A stretch of DNA of 64,000 nt from Schaalia sp. HMT-172 (GTDB taxonomy: Bacteria > Actinomycetota > Actinomycetes > Actinomycetales > Actinomycetaceae): positions 1,736,001-1,800,000 of the forward strand of contig NZ_CP130058.1 of assembly GCF_030644365.1 (NCBI RefSeq), written 5' to 3'. Position numbers and translations under genes: made by a program. The notes beneath the pieces are model-generated. The model had not been told where the DNA came from. It worked only from the letters and a program-made list of their open reading frames with translations, and ran no database searches. This document shows positions 43,072-53,400 of the stretch, piece by piece; the first letter of the stretch is position 1; the number at the start of each line of letters is the position of its first letter.

Positions 43072-46000
43072 CTATCCGAGCCAGCGACCCGTGTCGGCAA
43101 AGCGGTACCAGGTTCCGTCGACGCGCTGCCATCCCGTAGCCATCGCCCCGCTGCCGGGCGTCAGGTAATACCAAGAGCCACCCTCCAAAAGCCAGCCGGT
43201 CACCATGGCACCAGAAGCAGGATCCAGGTAGTACCAGGTCCCATCCACGCGCTGCCACCCCGTGGCCATCGCCCCGCTGCCGGGCGTCAGGTAAAACCAC
43301 GAACCACCCTCGAGGAGCCAGCCGGTCACCATGGCACCAGAAGCAGGATCCAGGTAGTACCACGAGAAGGCGTCACGCACCCAGCCGCTCACCTGCTCGC
43401 CCGTGGGCGCGTGATAGTACCAGGAGCCGGAGTCATACGCCCATCCGGTTCGGATGTAGCCAGAGGGGTCGAAGCGATAGATCTGAGCGTCGAGCACGGC
43501 GGAGGTGTTCGCCGGGAATCCCCCGTCCGCGTACACGAAGCGCCAGCCAAGCGGGCCCCAACTCCACGATCCGATCGTCGGGTCGGGGAAGGTCGTGGGA
43601 GCCGGGCGCGGAGCGGGCAGGGCGCCCGGAGTCGGGGCCGCTGGCGTGGGCGCGGGCAGGCCTCGTGCCAGGGTGAGGGTCGCCGAGTGGACAAGCCTGG
43701 TAGCGTCGCGGACCTCGACGCGCAAGCTGGCCGCGGTCCCGGACGGGGTCCACGTGTAGGCGAGCGAGGAGGAGCGCGTGTCCGAGCTGTTCGACATCGC
43801 CCCCCAGTCGCGCAGGACCGCCTCGGTTCCGTCCGCTTCGACTTCGACGAGGCGCGCCTCGCGTCCGCCCAGCGTCCCACCGCTCGCTGCGACGGTGAGG
43901 GGCACTCCCGCTCCCTGGCCCGCGCTCACCGAGTACCCGGCCCCGGCCTCGTCGATGCCGGAGCCCGCCAGGGTGAGCGTCGGCGCCTCGTAGTGGAGGA
44001 GGTGGGAGGCCTCGTAACCGGCTCCAGCCATCGCACCCGCCGCGGCGCGCCACGCTGCCGTTCCCTCGGGGGCCGCCACGTAGATGATCGTGTCGTCCTT
44101 CTGGTCGGTCGCCATCGCGTCGGCGAGCCTGAGCGAGGTCAGCGTCGCGGGCAACACCAGGACGCGCGGCGTCTGCCCCGAGAAGGACACCGTCGTCATG
44201 CCCTCTCCGAAGAATGCGCTCTCCGGGCGAGCGTTGGCCACCACGCCCTGACTCGAGAAGACGCCGTCCACGCCGCCGCGCACCAGGATATGACGCGCGA
44301 CGCGGGCCCCGCGAGCATCCATTCGTAGCTTGCGCACCTGCGAACCCAGCTCGACGGTGTCCAGGCCGGTGTTCGTCAGCCCCGCGGCTTCCCGCACGGA
44401 GTCGGGGATCCCCAGTTCCGTCAGGTTCGCGCAGCCGTCGAAGGCTCCCTCCCCGATGGTCTGGAGGCCGTCGGGTAGGACGACGCGGCGCAGGGAGGCG
44501 CTGTTCTCGAAGGCTTCGGCGCCGATCGCGGTGGTCCCCGGGGCGACCACGACCTCGGTCGCGGTGCTGGCCGGGGGGAATCGCACCAGGGTCGAGGCCC
44601 CCTCCTCCCTGCGGTAGAGGGCGCCGTCAGACACGGAGAAGGTGGGGTTGGAGAGGCTGACGCTGATCGTCGCGAGCCGCTCGTCCTCCTCCAGCACGTA
44701 CTCCCCGAGGTCGGACAGGCCTGCGCCGACGTGGAACGAGGTCAGCGCCGGCATCTTCGCGAAGGCCTCGTCGTCGACGCTCGCCACGGAGTCCGGCAGG
44801 GAGATGGATGTGACGCCGGTGCCGACGAAAGCGCCGTCCGCGACGCTCGCCAGCCTCCCGTGGTCGGGGCGCATGTTTACCTCGCGCAGCGCGGCGTCGT
44901 CGCGGAAGGCGTTGGTCGAGACGTGCCTGGCTCCGCCCAGGTCGACGCGGGTGAGCGCGGGCATGTGCCAGAAGGCCGATGCGCCCATCGTCTCGAAGGC
45001 GTCGGGCAGCGTCAGCTCGCGCAGGTGGGCGCCCTCGAAGGACTGGATGCCGATGCGGCGCAGCGTGGAGGGCAGGGACACGGACTCCACGCGCGCCATG
45101 AGGAACGCCATGTCGTCGATTCCCTCGACGCCCTCGGCAATCGTGTAGGAGCCTCCCGCGCTCCTGGCGGCGGGGTAGGCGATCAGACGCGTGCGGTCCC
45201 GCGTGTACAGGACCCCGTCGAGGGACTCGTAGTGCGCGTTGGCGCCGTCCACCTCGATGCGGGTGAGTTCGGGCGTCTCCGCGAAGGAGCCCACCAGCTG
45301 CCCCGCGGCGACGCTGGGCCCCAGGCGAAGCGAGGTCAGGCGGGGCATCTCGACGAAGGCATCCGGCGCGACCTGGACGAGCGAGCGGGGCAGGGACAGG
45401 TCCGTGATGGCCGTGTTGACGAAGGCGCGGCTGCCTATCTGCGCGAGCTGGGAGGGCGCCTGCTCCCCGTCGTCGAAGGTGAGCGATTCGAGGGAGCTGC
45501 CTGAGAAGGCCTCGTCGCCGATGCTGCGCACGCTGGAGGGCACCCGAAGGGAGGTCACCCCCGTGCCGCTCCAGGCATGAGAGGCGATCGCGGTGACGCC
45601 CTCGGGGATCACGACGGTCGCGTCAGTCCCCCGATAACCGGTGAGGGTTCCATCCTCTTCGATGACGAAGTCAGCGGAGACATCAGGCTCGACCTCGACC
45701 TCGATCGAGGCGGTGACGGCGACGCCGCTCTCGTTCGTCACGGTCGCGCTCAGCGTGCCCCTGCCGGAACGAGCGGAAGCGGACAGGCTGGCGCTCGGGG
45801 TACCCTCGTTCGGGGTCAGGGTGGCGAGCGTGGAGGGGGTCAGCGACCACGTCACCGCGCGTGCGCGCAGGCTCGGCGCGAGGAGCGCGTTGACGACGAC
45901 GCCGCCCCCGGGCAGCAACGTCAGCGAGGGGGAGGACAGCTCGATTCCGGTGTCCTCGGGCACGGCTCGAACCTGGACGGGCGAGACACCAAAGACGGAG

Positions 46001-46368
46001 CTCCTCGCCCGATCGGTCACGGTGATCTTCGCCTCGCCGACACCGACGGCGGTGACGAGGCCGTTGCCGTCCACGGTGAACACGGAGGTGTCCGAGGATT
46101 CCCAGATGACGTCGGAGCTATCCGCGGGGCGCGTGTCGTACAAGGCCTCGAAGGTCATGGACTGTCCGGGCGCGAGCACGGTGCCCCCGGGCCGCAGAAA
46201 CAGGAATGACGGTGCGGCCTCGCCGCTGGGCGAGACAACGCCGGAGTGCTGAGGGCCCACGCGCGACGCGGCCGCGTCGGCACCGAGTGCCGGGCTCGCC
46301 CCGCACACGGCGATCGACAGGGCGCCGACAAGCGTGACCGCCAGCGCCGATAACGTTCGATGAAACAT
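43072..46368 (-). CDS. BspA-like leucine-rich-repeat surface protein with Ig-like domains and choline-binding-type repeats
   Basis: 1098 residues from ATG 46368, which has GGGAG about 6 nt upstream; an upstream in-frame start would add five residues. Signal peptide about 1-32, two Ig-like domains (IWESSDTSVFTVDGNGLVTA in the first), LRR_5 region (about 250-800), further Ig-like domain with DEAGAGYSVSAGQGAG, Pro/Ala-rich linker, then about seven wall-binding repeats. The last repeats contain a recent in-frame tandem duplication of 126 bp (43107-43232 and 43233-43358). Same architecture as 39628-42789 but clearly diverged. Confidence 0.88.
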   Translation of the reverse strand: MFHRTLSALAVTLVGALSIAVCGASPALGADAAASRVGPQHSGVVSPSGEAAPSFLFLRPGGTVLAPGQSMTFEALYDTRPADSSDVIWESSDTSVFTVDGNGLVTAVGVGEAKITVTDRARSSVFGVSPVQVRAVPEDTGIELSSPSLTLLPGGGVVVNALLAPSLRARAVTWSLTPSTLATLTPNEGTPSASLSASARSGRGTLSATVTNESGVAVTASIEVEVEPDVSADFVIEEDGTLTGYRGTDATVVIPEGVTAIASHAWSGTGVTSLRVPSSVRSIGDEAFSGSSLESLTFDDGEQAPSQLAQIGSRAFVNTAITDLSLPRSLVQVAPDAFVEMPRLTSLRLGPSVAAGQLVGSFAETPELTRIEVDGANAHYESLDGVLYTRDRTRLIAYPAARSAGGSYTIAEGVEGIDDMAFLMARVESVSLPSTLRRIGIQSFEGAHLRELTLPDAFETMGASAFWHMPALTRVDLGGARHVSTNAFRDDAALREVNMRPDHGRLASVADGAFVGTGVTSISLPDSVASVDDEAFAKMPALTSFHVGAGLSDLGEYVLEEDERLATISVSLSNPTFSVSDGALYRREEGASTLVRFPPASTATEVVVAPGTTAIGAEAFENSASLRRVVLPDGLQTIGEGAFDGCANLTELGIPDSVREAAGLTNTGLDTVELGSQVRKLRMDARGARVARHILVRGGVDGVFSSQGVVANARPESAFFGEGMTTVSFSGQTPRVLVLPATLTSLRLADAMATDQKDDTIIYVAAPEGTAAWRAAAGAMAGAGYEASHLLHYEAPTLTLAGSGIDEAGAGYSVSAGQGAGVPLTVAASGGTLGGREARLVEVEADGTEAVLRDWGAMSNSSDTRSSSLAYTWTPSGTAASLRVEVRDATRLVHSATLTLARGLPAPTPAAPTPGALPAPRPAPTTFPDPTIGSWSWGPLGWRFVYADGGFPANTSAVLDAQIYRFDPSGYIRTGWAYDSGSWYYHAPTGEQVSGWVRDAFSWYYLDPASGAMVTGWLLEGGSWFYLTPGSGAMATGWQRVDGTWYYLDPASGAMVTGWLLEGGSWYYLTPGSGAMATGWQRVDGTWYRFADTGRWLG

Positions 46369-46596
46369 CCACCACTCCCTCACTCGATCAGCACATCAGG
46401 GGGTCGCGCCCACGCGGGCACGACCCCCTGACCAACAATATCTCAGGAACTATTACCGCGTACCTGTCAGTTAGCTTGTTCGCGACAAACACCCCTGATA
46501 GATCACCCACACCTCACACTCCCCTCACCAGCGCTTACAAGGCCCAGCGTGGACCCACCGCGCGGCGCAACACGACCCCACCCCTCCCCCAAACGA

Positions 46597-46632
46597 CTCC
46601 CGCGCCCCGGACACGTGTCCGGGGCGCGGGAG
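46597..46632 (-). terminator. Terminator hairpin after the third subtilase-like gene
   Basis: Perfect 36-bp palindrome (18-bp arms CTCCCGCGCCCCGGACAC and complement), 25 nt past the stop codon at 46658. Confidence 0.82.
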
Positions 46633-46657
46633 GAGGATCAGCCGTCTCGGTCGCCGA

Positions 46658-49600
46658 CTAACCGATCAGCTGGCCATTCTCGGCGAAGTGATACCACTTC
46701 AGGTAGATGCGCACCCAGCCGGTCGCCATCGCGCCGCTACCGTGATGCAGGTAGTACCAGTGGCCGCCCTCCTTCAGCCACCCCGTCGCCATCGCACCAC
46801 CAGACGGGCTCAGGTAGTACCACGTGGACCCCACCTGCACCCAGCCAGTCATCATCGCCCCACCGTCCGGATTCAGGTAGTACCAGTGCACGCCCGAGAG
46901 CACCCAGCCACTCGCCTGAGCGCCCGAGGCCGCGTGGAAGTACCACTGCCCACCCTCGCTCACCCAGCCGGTGCGCATATACCCCGACGCATCGAAACGG
47001 TAGGTCGCCCCATCGATGACGAGGGTCTCGCTCACCGGGTAGGAGCCGTCCTCGTAGCGGTACCACCAGCCGCGCCCGTCCCACTTCCACGCACCCGCCT
47101 TCGGCGCGGGAACGGAAGCCTCAACGCGGATCGTGGAGCTCGCGGACACGAGCGAAGGCTGCGTCGGATCGGTCACGCTCACCGTCGCCTCGCCCGCGCC
47201 CACCGCCGTCACGACGCCGTCCGGGCTGACCGTGGCCACGGCCTCGTTGGAGGAGGACCATACGACGTCGGTCACGCTCGCATCCGCAGGCTCGTGGGAG
47301 GCGCTCAGCGTCACGCTCTGGCCCACCGACAGCGTCGCCGACTCGGGAGAGACGGACAGCTTCGTCATGGGAATGGCCTTGAGGTCCACCTTCACGCTTG
47401 CCCTATTGACCGGCCAGTCCCACACCTGCAGGTAGACGCTCGAGGGGTCACCACCCGCACGCTCGGCAATCTGGGAGAGCGGCACCTCGAAGTGGACGTG
47501 GTGCAGCCCGTCGTCCCCAATCTCGCCCCAGCCGTAGTACTTCTGGCGCATGAAAGGCTCGCCGTCCTGCGTCCACGAGAACCCGAATCCCGGGAAGGGC
47601 GACGCGTCGGTTGCGTCGAAGGACAGCGTGCGCGCATCCCCCTCGCCCGAAATCGCCACGTTCGAGATGACGGGTGGGGCCGTGTCCAGCGTGATCACGT
47701 GGGTCAGCTTCTCGGTGACAGGAGAGGCGCCACCGGTGGTGCCTTCGATGGTGAGCGTGTACTTCCCGTCCGGCAGCTCGTTCCCCTTCTCGTCGTAGCC
47801 ATCAAACCAGGGCGCGCTGTCGAACGCGTCTTCCGCCCGGGTGACCTCCCAGTAGCGTCCGTTGGAGTAGGACCTGCTCTTGGGTGCGCCACCGTACTTG
47901 TAGGAGCGCACGACCTCCCCCGCCTCGTTGGTGTAGGTGTACGTCAGCGAGACGACGTCGCGCAGCAGCACGGTACCAGGGGTGGCATACGTTCGTGCGT
48001 ATTCATCCGTCGACCGGGAGATGATGTACAGGTCACGGTCATTCGTACTGATGGCGATGTCCTCTTCCGGGTCGAACGGGTTCAGCTGCCCGAGAGTCAG
48101 TCCATGGAAGGTCATCGCGGATGTGCCGATGGTTTCCTTACCGTACACGGGGCTGTCGAAGATTGGCGTGTCGACACTCGCGCCGTAAAAGCCCAGGTAA
48201 GGAACGGTGAGATCGGGCTGTCCGTCCGTGCTCGCGAAGGTCACCGCGCCTTCAACGAACGTGCCGTTGGGCGTCTGCTTGGTCGCGAACGAGGCGAACT
48301 CGGCCCTCGGGTTCACGGTGACGGTCACCGTGGCGCTGGAGGCGGCGGGCACGGTCACCGAGCCCTCGGAGAAGGTCAGATCGATTCCCTTACCCGTCCA
48401 GTTCGTCGAATGCCTCGTATAGAGGGAGCCACTGATGCTCTCGGAGAGCGCCTGCCCACCGAGCGTGTAGGTGTGGGCGGTGTCGGAGAGGTTGGTCAGT
48501 TGCACCTGGAATGTCCACCCGCTGGTGCTCTCGCCCAGCTCGGCCTTCGGCCGCGACGGGTTCGCCGCGCCCACGACGGCCGGGTACACGGACGAGGTCG
48601 TGGCCGCCAGCGCGTCCACCATGCCGGCACCGACCCAGCGCGGGGACCAGTAGGCCCCGTCCGTCGCGTCGACATCCACGATCGGGTGGGCGGTGCCCAT
48701 CAGGAAGTTGGTGACCAGGGCGCTGCGCTCCTCCTCGCTCATCGCCGCGGCCATCGGATCGGCCGCCAGGCGCTGGCGCACGAGGGCCGCGACGCCAGCA
48801 ACCTGAGCCGACGCCTCGCCCGTTCCGTCTAGGTCACGCACCTCATTGCCGGGGACAGGAGCCCTCACATCCCACCCGGGCGCGGCGATCTCAGGCTTGA
48901 GCCTCATGTCGGGAGTCGGCCCCCACGAGGAGGCCGCGAAGGGCTTATAGCCCTCCTGACCGCCCCGCGCGACGACGCCGACGGCGGCTACTGCCAGCAC
49001 GGAGGAGTAGGAGCCGGGAGCGCCAACGGCACCCAGATCACGTTCGTGCGTACGCCACTCCGAGCGCCCGCTGTCTCCGGCGGGCGCGTCGACGCTCACG
49101 CCCGCGTCGGCGAGCCGGTCAAAGACCTGCTCGTACAATGCCGAGGCGTTGCCACTGAGATCCTGGTCGGCCATGAAGGCCACGGACACGACGTCGGGTT
49201 TGATGACCATCGCGTCATCCAAGGCTGCCAGCAGGTCGGAGTCGCGCGCGCCCGACGCCCCATTGGAGACGACCTTCGCGACGACGAGCTGAGCCTGAGG
49301 GGCTGCGCCACGATACGTCGCCCCGTTCGCTGCCGCGAGCGCCGCCATACGAGTTCCATGCGCGTGCAGCGTATAGTCCTCGGGCCCGTAGTCGTAGCCG
49401 CGGGACAGATCCGTGTCGCCATCGGCGTAGTCGTAGGCGAAGGGAATCTTGTCACTGAGCCACGCGCCGCCCCTCCCGGCGTCCAGCTGGGAGCTGAGAG
49501 AGGCGCTCTCCCCCTTCGTCAGGCGCAACGACGCGGCGTCCATGCTCCCTGCGAATGCCTCGAGCGAGGTGTCGAAGCTGGCGTCGATGACCTCGATAAC

Positions 49601-50089
49601 GCGGCCCCGACCCGAGCCGGCGACCTGGTCGGCGTGCGTCTCTTTCGCCGGGTCGACGATTGGCGCGTCCGCGGCCACTGACTGTTCGGGATAAAAGACC
49701 GGCGCGCGATAGCGTTCCACAAACGCGTCCGCGACGCCGCGAACGCTCTTGATAGACGCGAGGGTGGATGCGGGTGCCTTAATCGCGAAGCCGTCGACGG
49801 CGTGGTGATAGTCCCGCACGTCCTCGATGGTGGCGCCCGGGGACGCCTGGGCCACGGCCTCGGCGATGCGCGCTTTCACGTCCCGATAGGCGCCCGCGCG
49901 GTCCTGGCCGACGACGCCCTCGTCGAGCCGGACGATGACGGTGGCCTGCTGGTCCGAGGCTTCCTCGCTGGTCGAGGAGGACTCGGCCCGGTCTGCGTCA
50001 GTCGCGAACGTGGGTGGCGTCATCAGGGCGGTAATGGCAAGGGCACCGGTCGCTATAAGCGCCAGTGCCGACAGTCGACGGTGGTTCAT
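46658..50089 (-). CDS. Subtilase-like surface protein with inactivated active site and choline-binding-type repeats
   Basis: 1143 residues. Signal peptide about 1-30, propeptide-like region about 48-125, S8-like domain about 150-480 without the PA insert, Fn3-like domains, one Ig-like domain (VVWSSSNEAVATVSPDG) and about seven wall-binding repeats ending GWVRIYLKWYHFAENGQLIG. Asp169 (EVIDASFD) and His244 (AHGTRMAA) are present, but the catalytic Ser is Gly424 (LDGTGEASAQVAG) and the oxyanion Asn is Asp339 (APAGD). It is therefore very unlikely to be a protease; the fold is kept as a scaffold. A conserved promoter-like block lies 104 nt upstream. Confidence 0.88.
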   Translation of the reverse strand: MNHRRLSALALIATGALAITALMTPPTFATDADRAESSSTSEEASDQQATVIVRLDEGVVGQDRAGAYRDVKARIAEAVAQASPGATIEDVRDYHHAVDGFAIKAPASTLASIKSVRGVADAFVERYRAPVFYPEQSVAADAPIVDPAKETHADQVAGSGRGRVIEVIDASFDTSLEAFAGSMDAASLRLTKGESASLSSQLDAGRGGAWLSDKIPFAYDYADGDTDLSRGYDYGPEDYTLHAHGTRMAALAAANGATYRGAAPQAQLVVAKVVSNGASGARDSDLLAALDDAMVIKPDVVSVAFMADQDLSGNASALYEQVFDRLADAGVSVDAPAGDSGRSEWRTHERDLGAVGAPGSYSSVLAVAAVGVVARGGQEGYKPFAASSWGPTPDMRLKPEIAAPGWDVRAPVPGNEVRDLDGTGEASAQVAGVAALVRQRLAADPMAAAMSEEERSALVTNFLMGTAHPIVDVDATDGAYWSPRWVGAGMVDALAATTSSVYPAVVGAANPSRPKAELGESTSGWTFQVQLTNLSDTAHTYTLGGQALSESISGSLYTRHSTNWTGKGIDLTFSEGSVTVPAASSATVTVTVNPRAEFASFATKQTPNGTFVEGAVTFASTDGQPDLTVPYLGFYGASVDTPIFDSPVYGKETIGTSAMTFHGLTLGQLNPFDPEEDIAISTNDRDLYIISRSTDEYARTYATPGTVLLRDVVSLTYTYTNEAGEVVRSYKYGGAPKSRSYSNGRYWEVTRAEDAFDSAPWFDGYDEKGNELPDGKYTLTIEGTTGGASPVTEKLTHVITLDTAPPVISNVAISGEGDARTLSFDATDASPFPGFGFSWTQDGEPFMRQKYYGWGEIGDDGLHHVHFEVPLSQIAERAGGDPSSVYLQVWDWPVNRASVKVDLKAIPMTKLSVSPESATLSVGQSVTLSASHEPADASVTDVVWSSSNEAVATVSPDGVVTAVGAGEATVSVTDPTQPSLVSASSTIRVEASVPAPKAGAWKWDGRGWWYRYEDGSYPVSETLVIDGATYRFDASGYMRTGWVSEGGQWYFHAASGAQASGWVLSGVHWYYLNPDGGAMMTGWVQVGSTWYYLSPSGGAMATGWLKEGGHWYYLHHGSGAMATGWVRIYLKWYHFAENGQLIG

Positions 50090-50192
50090 CTGCGGCTCAC
50101 TTTCTTCACAGCTGGTCGATGGGGAGATACATCGTCACGAACCCCTCGCTTTAAGAGTAACCCACACCCGCCCATGGGACGATGGTTGTCTC

Positions 50193-50215
50193 GTATTTTT
50201 CTCACCATCTGTCAA
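50193..50215 (-). promoter_or_regulatory. Conserved promoter-like block upstream of 46658-50089
   Basis: On the minus strand TTGACA, then GATGGT, then GAGAAAAATAC. It agrees at 21 of 23 positions with 54451-54473, and the distance to the start codon is the same within one base (104 against 103 nt). TTGACA would be a -35 box; a clear -10 is not visible. Confidence 0.55.
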
Positions 50216-50375
50216 CGAACTATCCCCTGAATTCGTATGATCAATCACCTCTCTGCCCAGCGTTATACGGCACGAGCAGAGAGACGATCACCCACCCCAC
50301 CGCCAAGCCCCCTCACGCGTCGGCAACGACCCGCCGTGACACTCCCGCATATCGGGCCAGCCGATGCAGACACAG

Positions 50376-50412
50376 GCCCGCGCCTCCCGAAAACTGACCG
50401 GGAGGCGCGGGC
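50376..50412 (-). terminator. Terminator hairpin after 50446-54348
   Basis: Perfect 13-bp stem GCCCGCGCCTCCC / GGGAGGCGCGGGC with an 11-nt loop, 34 nt past the stop codon. Confidence 0.82.
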
Positions 50413-50445
50413 GTCGGCGCGAAGCTTCGAACCTGGGTGCGGACG

Positions 50446-53400
50446 TTAGCTGATCAGTTGACCCGCCTCGTTGAACTGGTACCACTTCAGGTAAATACGC
50501 ACCCAGCCGGTGGCCATCGCACCGCTGCCGTGGTGCAGGTAGAACCAGTGATCGCCGTCCTTAAACCAGCCAGTCACCATGGCCCCGTTGGCGGGAGACA
50601 GGTAGTACCAGGTGCCACCCACCTGCAGCCAGCCCGTCACCATGGCCCCGGTGTCCGGATCCATGTAGTACCAGTGCACGCCATCAAGCACCCACCCCTT
50701 GGCCTGGGCGCCGGACGCATGATGGTAGTACCACACGCCCCGCTCGCTCACCCACCCGGTGCGCATGTAGCCGGCCGCATCGAAGCGATACGTGGCCCCA
50801 TCGAGCACGAGCGTCGTATCCGAGGGGTAGCTGCCATCCTCGTAGCGGTACCACCAGCCGTGGACGTCCCACAGCCAGGTGCCCGACTGCGACGCGGGGC
50901 CCGCAGCACTCACGCGAACAGTGACGCTGGCACTCACCGAAGGCTGGGTCGGGTCGGACACCGTGATGGTCGCCTCGCCGGCACCCACCGCGCTGATGAC
51001 GCCATCCTGGTCGACCGTTGCCACGGCCTCGTTCGAGGAGGACCACACCACGTCGGTCACGTTCGCGTCATCGGGCTGGTGAGTGGCGCGCACCGTCGCG
51101 GTTTCGCCGACCGTCATCGTGGCCGCCTGCGGCGACACCGACAGCGACGTCATCGCAACCGGCGTCACGACAACGGCCGCGCTCCCGCGGTTCACCGGCC
51201 AATCCCACGCCTGCAGGTACAGGCTCGAGGGGTTCTCGCCCAGCGCCTGCGTCACCTCCGAGAGGCGAACCTCGTAGTGCTGGTGGAACAGGCCATCGTC
51301 TGCGCGAGCGGACGGGTTATCTTCGACGTGCCACATCGTCACCGCACCATCCTCACCAAGCGAGAAACCGTAGCCTGCGATCGGCGAGGAATCGCTCAGA
51401 TCGAAGGACAGCGTGCGCGCGTCCCCCTCGCCCGCGACGGACACGTTCGAGACCGTGGGAGCCGCCGTATCCAGCCAGAAGCTGTAGCTGGTCTGGTGGG
51501 TCTGCGCCGAAGGGCCGTAGTTGCTGGCCTCGATCGTGACCGTGTAGCGCCCGTCCGGCAGCTCATTGCCGTCGGCGTCATAGCCGTCGAAGCGCGGGGC
51601 GCATCCGGGCGACATGAACTCGACGTTGTGCGAGGCACGCCAGTGGTCGTCGTAGACGGACTTATCCGAACGATCGCACGTGAAGCTGCGCAGGGTCTGG
51701 CCGGCCTCGTTCGTCAGAGTGAACGTCAGCGAGGGGACGGCGCGCAACAGCACCGTTTCCGTGCCGATACTGCGCCGGGCCTGCTCCTCCGTGGAACGCG
51801 AGATGACGACACGGTCGGGGTCAATGCCGTCCGCCATCCGTGCATCCTCCTCCCGGAAGGGATTGGACTGGCCGAAAGGCATGACGCCGTGCGCGACCGT
51901 CGACCCGTAGCCGACCTTATGGTTGTTCGGCCACTGCTGATCGAAAACGTTGGGCGCGCCCCACGACCCATAGAAGCCCATGTAGGGCACCGTCAGATCG
52001 GGTTGCCCGTCGCTGCTCGTGAAGGTCACCGCGCCGTCGACGAATGTTCCGTTGGGAGTGGTCGCGTTCGCATACGAGGCGAAGGCCTCGCGCGGAGTCA
52101 CCGTCACGGTCACCGTCGCGCTGGAGGAGGCGGGCACGGTCACGGAGTCCGCCGAGAACGTCAGGTCAATGCCCCGCCCCGCCCAGTTGGTCGCGTGCCG
52201 CGTGAACAGCCCGTTCTCGACGTTTTCGGACAGCACCTGACCGCCGAGCGAGTAGGTGTGAGCAGTGTCGGAGACGTTCGTCAGGTTCACCTGGAAGGTC
52301 CAGCCCTGCGTGCCGTCCCCCAGGTCGGCCTTCGGGCGGGAGGGGTCAGCCGCGCCCACCACGGTCGGATACACGGGCGAAGTCGTGGCCGCCACCGCGT
52401 CCACGAGCCCCGCTCCGACGCGCCGCGGCGAATAGAAGGTCCCGTCCTCGCGGGTCGCGTCCGCGAGCGGGTGGGCGGTACCCATCAGGAGATTCGAGAC
52501 CAGAGCGTTCTTCTCGGCAGCGCTCTTGCCCGCGAAAGCGGGGTCGGTCGCGACGCGCTGACGCACGAGGGCCGCGATCCCCGCGACCTGGGCCGAGGCC
52601 TCGGCCGTTCCGCTCTGGCGGCCGTAATTGTTGCCGGGGGTGGCGGACATGACCCGACCGCCGGGCGCCGCGAGCTCGGGCTTGAGGCGTAGGTCGGAGG
52701 TGGCTCCCGAGGAGGAGAAGTCGGAGACCTCGACGTTCGCTGGGACGGAGAGCGTCGCCGAGGGGCTCACGGTGACCTCGACGTAGCCGGACTCGGAAGC
52801 CGCGATCGCCTCGCGGAGGGCGTCCCCATCAGACTTCGTGATGGTTCCCGCCCGCACACTAAACCAGCGATCCACGTCCGCCTTCTTGGGGGTGTCGCTG
52901 TCTCGCACGTACGCGAGCATGAGACCGGCGGGCTTGCTCGTGAGCGACTTCAGGTTCTTCAGCTGGTGCTTGAGCTCGACGTCGCGCCCGTTGTCGTCAG
53001 TGCCTCCCCAGTCTTCGAGGATGATCGTGCGCGACAGGTCCCCATAGTTCGATCCGAGGTACTTCTCCAGGTCCGCCGTCGTACCGTTTCGGGCGTACAC
53101 GACCCGGTAGGTTCCCTCCGCGAGGCTCTCGAAGCCGGGTGCATCACCCTGGTTCATCCTGGTGATGGTGCGGTAGCCGATGCGTCGGTCACCGAAGGTC
53201 ACCGCTCCCATGATGTCCTGCTCGCTGACCGAGGCCACCGCCAGGGTGGACGAGTAGGACGCGGGGACGGCGATCATGCCGTTGTCCGGGTCGCTGGCGT
53301 AGCTTCCGCTTCCTTCGTTTCCGGCGGGCGCGTTCACCGTGATGCCCGCGGCGTTCAGGTTCTGGTACACCTGCGAGTACAGTGCCTCGGAGTCCGAACT

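Noticed and set aside
46688-48832. Plus-strand 714-codon open frame rich in Arg/His
   Set aside because: Antisense to a complete surface-protein gene with signal peptide and domains; no start signals. The same holds for the long plus-strand frames at 50437-52692 and 56686-59118.
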